DNA of 64,000 nt. Source: Schistosoma haematobium. Taxonomy: Eukaryota > Platyhelminthes > Trematoda > Strigeidida > Schistosomatidae. The stretch is from positions 310,001 to 374,000 of the forward strand of contig NC_067200.1 in assembly GCF_000699445.3 (NCBI RefSeq), written 5' to 3'. This document shows, one piece after another, positions 58,321-64,000 of the stretch (within the stretch, counting starts at the first letter, position 1; every line of letters begins with the position of its first letter). The notes beneath the pieces are model-generated. The model did no database searches and was not told where the DNA came from. It worked only from the letters and a program-made list of their open reading frames with translations. The translations under genes and the position numbers were made by a program.

Positions 58321-58673
58321 AGTTTCTAAAGCTTAAAATGAACAGTAGTGTTACAAAATAATTGAATGTGTCCAATCTCACCATATTTAAAACATTTCAA
58401 CTTACGAAATACACATGAATGATATGCGTGAAACTCGCCACAGAACAAACATTTACCAAAATTGTCCTTATCTTTGTCAACTATGTCACAAATCAATTCT
58501 GAAGACAGTTCGCCATAAGCTCTCACTGTACCAGTTGTGTTCGAGTAGAGAGCCTTTATAAGGTTAATGTACTTCTTTGATACTCCTTTCAGTGACAAAC
58601 ACTGCCATAGAACCTCACGATCAACAGAGTCGAATGCCGGCTTAAGGTCGAGAAATGCTTCGATTGTGGGGCG
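58321..58673 (-). pseudogene. In-frame chimera of RTE-B RT and gag zinc knuckles
   Basis: The minus strand reads continuously from RTE-B palm (IEAFLDLKPAFDSVDR, near 58660-58615) through VRAYGELSSELI, and then without a stop into gag sequence with CLFCGEFHAYHSC and CFKYGEIGHIQLFC. The first knuckle is C-X2-C-X3-H-X4-C; the second has Tyr for the second Cys but keeps the His missing in the array copies. Open frame from 58598 to 58326. The fusion point is near 58503. The RT part is cut at 58673 by the tandem-duplication junction. Confidence 0.75.
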
Positions 58674-61600
58674 TCTTTAACATGAATTATTTACTGACTC
58701 CATTTATTATTGATATATTTAATACTTGAATAATGTATACTGATTCTCTAGCCTCTTTCTAGTTCTTCTACATAGAAATGTCATACACTTATCGCTTAAA
58801 CAGAATCGAAAAACTGAGAGATGTCGAATGAACAGTTGAATTCGTTGGTTTAAGTATGACGATAATATGTTAGGACCTTCTAGGTGGGTAATCATCCAAC
58901 CCAGATATGATGTATAATGCATTGCTTTTGCAGAATTTGCTGAGAAGATTCCATTAAATACCGAGTGCAAGAAATATACTTTTTATCCAGGCAAACGTTA
59001 CTTCTAATGTAGCATAGGCCGTCGACCAGCATTCTTCAACCCACTCTGTCCTTGAACCTCTTTTCTAATTCCATCCAGTTCTTGTTCATTTTCTAACCTG
59101 ATCTTGGTGTTGGTTGACAGCTGCTTTGAGTTCCAGATGTTCCTCAGTTGTAAATATGCTGATCTTGGTTTGCCAAGATATGATGTATAATGCATTGTTT
59201 TTGCAGAATTCGCTGAGAAGATTCCATTAAATACCGAGTGCAAGAAATATACTTTTTAGCGTGGTAAACGTAGTTGATAGATGACAGTCCCCCTCAGCAT
59301 CCACAGATAACCAATCCATCAGTTCATTTTACCTTGATTTTAGTAACACACTTCACTCAAAAATTTATAAATGCCACTCATTACTTTAGTCTCTATCTCA
59401 TCTATATTCAACATGAGGACAATTATCTCACAAAAATCGACATTACGCAAAAACAAACTGCGAAGCAGAACTACGAGAATGGTTGCACGCACTCGGAAAT
59501 GAAATGTCCTAACTTTTAGATGTATCTCGCTTGATCTTACTTACTTACTTACGCCTGTTACTCCGAATGGAGGAAAGGCCGCTGACCAGCATTCTCCAAC
59601 CCACTCTGTGCTGGGCCTTCTTTTCTAGTTCCATCCAATTCTTTTTCATTTTTTACATGTCCATCTCCATTTCTCGGCGTAATGTCTTCTTTGGTCTTCC
59701 TCTTTTCCTTTGACCTTCAGGATTCCATGTGAGGGCTTGTCTTGTGACGCAGTTGGGTGCTTTCCTCATTGTGTGTCCTATCCACTTCCAGCGTTCCTTT
59801 TTGATTTATTCCTCCGCTGAAATCTGGTTTGTTCTCTCCCACAGTACGTTGTTGCTAATAGTGTCCGGCCAATGGATCTGAAGTATTTTGCGTAGACAAC
59901 TGTTAATAAACACCTGTATCTTCTGGATGATGGCTTTCGTCCAGCTGCATCCTAGATGTCCACTGTATCCCGTTTTTCCCTTGAGATGTTGACGTTTTCA
60001 TGATCCAGTCGATCACCAGAAGAAAGAGAAAGGGTGAGAGTAAGCAACCTTGCCTAACACCGGTCTTCATCTCGAACGACTTTGTCAACTGTCCTCCATG
60101 CACGATTTTGCAGTTTAATCCATCATAGGAATTCCGTATGATATTGACTATCTTCTGAGGCACGCCGTAGTGTCAAAGAATTTTCCTTAGTGTTGTTCTG
60201 TCCACACTATCTAATGCTTTTCCGTAGTCAATGAAGTTGATGTAGAGCGATGAGTTCCATTCAATTAATTGTTCCACTATGATCCATAGAATTGAGATTT
60301 GGTTTGTACATGATCTATCCTTACGGAATCCTGCCTGTTGGTCACGAAGTTGGGCGTCTACGGAGTCCTTTATCCTGTTTAACAATACCCTGTTGAAGAC
60401 TTATCCCGGTATTGAGAGACGATTGATGCATCTGTAGTTATCACAGTTGCTGAGATCTTTCTTCGGTATTTTGATCAGAATTCCTTCTTTCCAGTCTTTT
60501 GGTACCTGTTCCTCATCTCTAAATCTTATTGAAGAGAATGTGGAGTATCCTTGCAGTTGCCGCTACGTCTGCTTTTAGTGCCTCTGCTGGGATGTTGTCC
60601 GGTCCTGCTGCTTTGCCACTCTTGATTTGTTTGATGGCCATGCTGATTTCTTCAATTGTTGGTGGGCCAACATTGATTGGGAGGTCCGTTGGTGCTGCTT
60701 CGATGTTGGGTGTGTTCAGTGGAGCTGGTCGATTCAAGAGTTCTTTGATGTGTTCTACCAACCTGTTTCGTTGTTCATCAATGTTGGTGATTACCTTGCC
60801 TTCCTTGCTTTTCACTGGTCGTTCTGGTTTGCGGCGATTTCCAGAGAGTTTCTTTGTCGTGTCATACAGTTGTTTCATGTTTCCTTCTTTTCATACAGCA
60901 TTTTCCGCCGTCGTTACTAAATCTTCCACATATTTACTTTTGTCGGTTCTGATGCACCTCTTCACTTGTTTGTTTACTTCTGTGTATTCAGCTTGTGCCT
61001 TGGTTTTTTCTGCTCTTGTTCGACTGGTATTGATTGCTGCCTTCTTGTTCCTCCTTTCTTGAATCTTATCCAGTGTATCAACAGTGATCCATTCTTTGTA
61101 ATGTTGCTTCTTGTGGCCCAGGACCTCATGACATGTTGAAGTGATTGCCTCTTTGATCCCCTTCGAGTTGCTCTCCATAGTAGGTCCTTCTCCATTGAGG
61201 AGATCATGATAGGCCTGGAACTAATTGCTCAGGACTATTTTGAATTTGTTGAGTTTGTCAGTATCCTGAAGAATGGCCGTATTGAACTTTTATGATATCG
61301 TCTGCCCCGTTTTCCAGTACTTCTTGCGTTTCAATTTCATCTTGGCGATCAGCAAGTGATGATCTGATGCTATTTCAGTTCCTCTCTTGGTTCGCACGTC
61401 CTCGATCGTCCTCCTGAACGCTTTGTTGATGCAGAGATGGTCGATTTGGTTTAGTGTTGTGTGAACCGGTGAAGTTCATGTGATTTTGTGGATGCGCTTG
61501 TGTGAGAATATAATTCCACCTGTGACCAGTTTATTGAAGGCACATAGGTTTGCAAATCTCTCACCACTTTCATTGATATTTCTACTAGTTCATATCGTCT

Positions 61601-64000
61601 CATGATGTCTTCATACCCGGTGTTGTTCAGTTTAAACTAGGCATTTGAGATACTCTTCAGAATGGTCAAGTCTTTTGTAGGCATTTCTCAACGACTGACC
61701 GTAATTGTTGGTAGCGTCATAGCATTGAATGACGTTCATTGGAGTGCGAACGTAGTTGACAGATGACAGTCCCCCTCAGCATCCACAGATAACCAATCCA
61801 ACAGTTCATTTCTCCTTGATTTTAGTAACATACTTCACTCGACAATTTGTAAATGTCACTCATTACTTTCGCCTCTATCTGATCTATATTCAATATGAGG
61901 ACAATTATCTCACAACAATCGACATTATGCAAAAATATACTGCAAAGCGGAACTACGAAAACGGTTGCACGCAATCGCAAATGAAATGTTCCAACTTTAG
62001 AATGTATCTCGTTTGATCAACTTTCTCTCATTGGCCTACTGATGCAATGGCTTTTGAATGCTGTGCATTCAGCAATAAGATTTGAAAAATTGGGAATTCT
62101 GTCCGATTCCCTTGATCAACTATAACATTACACCAAATTCTATCATTTCTGTTACATTGTGTGCATAAATTTAAAGTAAAATATATTATCACTTCTCTAA
62201 TCTCAGTGTCAATTATCTCACCATTTAATTAACAAAAACATATTTCTGTTGACCTCAGTTATTGACAGAAATATCAATGATTATAACTGTGTTGTCGTCA
62301 GTCACCTCACGCCATCGCATTAATCAAATAATTTGGTATTATTCTATATCATCTATTATGTATAGTGGGCGTAATATGAATCTTATTTAGAGCAAAAACA
62401 ACGATTTCTAATAATAACTTGATAATTAGCCACACGTTCAGAAAAAGATGAGTGAAATTCTCATTTATCAAAAGATTACTACTTTCTATAAACAAAATGA
62501 AGTGAAAACAAATCTCTCGGCTGTCAATTCATAGAAGGCTGTGCTCCATCTATGAATAAGCACTGTAGCCATTGACCGTCTAATTTCAGATGAGTTTAGT
62601 GGTTGTTTCCTCACAGAATCATCTAGCTCTCACTTCCTCAGTTTATCAATCTATGGATCGCGCATTGATGATCCTGATTCTTTGAGACTCGACTAGTTAT
62701 TACTTCCTGTGTACATCGGTCTATGAGACTGTGGTGAATCATCCTGGTGATAAAATCCACATCACGTTCTGTGTTCCATTTTATATCAATCACTGTGGCG
62801 GATAAACTCATCCTCATCTGATATTCTGAATAAACACATTTTACTATTGACCAAATGTATGTTTTCACTGAATATTGACTACGGTTGCATATCATGGTTC
62901 AATGTGAGCGATCAAATTTTACGTGAGGTTGAATACATTTTGACGTGTCATTTTGTGCTGAAGTTTGCCCTCACTTTCCAACAGATTTGAAATGCGCTCT
63001 TTTGCAAAGAAGCATTCGCAGTTGAATATTTAAATAGCAAGTCAGGTTCGCACTGTCTCGCCAATTTCAGATTCATCGTTTTGGATGATTTTATTAAGGA
63101 GATAATTTAATTGAGCTAGACAATGTTCGGTGTTTGTAGACTGTCGGCAGAAAATCGTGTAGTCCGGTTTCATAGTAGTTGGTACAAGTCGGTATGTTAT
63201 ACTCTCAATCTTGAAGAAACCAATACTCCTCGTGTAATTCAAACTCATATCAGTCAATTTCGCAGTATGAAAATTTGCTGCTACGTTACTGTAAACACAA
63301 CTGACATCTTGTAGGACATAGATGTTTATATTTATTGATCAAAGCGCAATTGTTGGTGTCCTGACAGTGAGAAAATTGTACTACAAGTCATTAACCGGTG
63401 TATATTTTGATTCTTATCGATGAAATACGCTGACTAATGAATCTGTTTACGTGATATGAAACCATTAACAAGTGAACAACTGAGATTTCAACATGAGTCG
63501 ATCTTAAACTAAAGATTTGGCATCTAGTGGTTTATATTCCTGAATTCAGTCAACTAGCGGTATTACTCAGTTGTCGTTCATTAAAACTGGTGATCATTGG
63601 CAGGATAATGATTGTGTATTGTATACTAGTCGCATACTTAGATGAAATAACAGTCTATGGCTTCCAGGTTTTCAGTGTCTGTTGAAGTGAAGCTACCTCA
63701 AGTTGAGTCTTCCGAAATGTCTAAGTCACCAGAATGAGATACGCGCAAAATCGAAGTCCACATAACAACTACTTTTTCTAGAACACCAGTTCTTGGTTGA
63801 ATAATATGCAAACATTAGTTGCAAACCTCAACTTATGAGATGTCTATGTTGTTTATCGCGTCCTTTTGTATGAAACGAAATAGGCTTTCCGTAAACGTAA
63901 TTGTGGTAGAGGTGTATCATCAAGTATTATTTCTATTGCAGTCAAACAAGTGTTGAGCATCCCACAGGAAGTAGTCTGCTCACCAGATAGAGAATTCAAA
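58674..64000. repeat. 9,389-bp duplicated unit, copy 2 (runs off the window)
   Basis: Corresponds to 49285-54609. Contents and strands are the same as copy 1. The copy is cut by the end of the window in the BEL/Pao integrase piece. Confidence 0.88.

Larger units (their letters stand above)
49285..58673. repeat. 9,389-bp duplicated unit, copy 1
   Basis: The sequence from 58674 repeats that from 49285 and the second copy starts at the base after the first ends, as a direct tandem duplication. The offset is 9389, then 9390 and 9391 after two one-base indels (near 50412 and 52374). By eye there are about ten substitutions over 5.3 kb compared. The unit carries RTE-C, BEL/Pao, CR1-like and chimeric RTE-B/gag pieces. 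Confidence 0.88.

Noticed and set aside
61751..62017. Treating the 260-base direct repeats as LTRs of an element containing RTE-C
   Set aside because: The interior is a LINE on the minus strand, with no primer site or polypurine tract, and the repeat ends lack TG...CA.

Overview
The window is eukaryotic, AT-rich and almost wholly made of mobile elements. The families point to a blood fluke (Schistosoma or a close relative): three RTE-clade LINE families, a CR1-like LINE with a PHD-finger ORF1, a CsRn1/Boudicca-type Ty3/gypsy element with a tRNA-Trp-type primer site, a Merlin (IS1016-like) DNA transposon, BEL/Pao integrase pieces and a tRNA-derived Sm-alpha-like SINE. I see no rRNA, tRNA, CRISPR or bacterial operon. 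The density of nested, tandem and inverted duplications fits heterochromatin, possibly a W-specific region, but the sequence alone cannot prove that.

Layout. 1-7568: array of inverted gag modules with a period of about 2.30 kb. 7569-9240: a divergent copy of the same gag family split by a 960-bp solo-LTR-like insertion. 10003-11428: short element with LTR-like ends. 11580-13965: minus-strand pieces of LINE families RTE-A and RTE-B. 13980-18480: nearly complete but dead CR1-like LINE. 18772-23945: an RTE-B copy interrupted by a gypsy element with identical LTRs and no RNase H. 25007-34697: relic of a host gene, two exon-like blocks with matching phase about 9.2 kb apart; the space between them holds a Merlin element, an RTE-A copy, an RTE-B end and a SINE.

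36063-46883: imperfect palindrome of about 10.8 kb with RTE-A copies in both arms and the centre. 46884-49284: an RTE-A 5' fragment with a pure AAT microsatellite, then SINE pieces. 49285-64000: a 9,389-bp unit followed directly by at least 5.3 kb of a second copy at about 99.8% identity. The unit holds RTE-C, BEL/Pao integrase pieces broken by a decayed CR1 copy, and an in-frame RTE-B/gag chimera.

No complete functional cellular gene is visible. The longest intact frames are the gypsy gag and integrase and the RTE-A endonuclease region. Five RTE-A copies share a TAG stop at the tyrosine of the YADD catalytic box. RTE-A, RTE-B and RTE-C are working labels for families distinguished by sequence here; Repbase names were not checked. 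Boundaries of old elements are good to about 10-50 bases.
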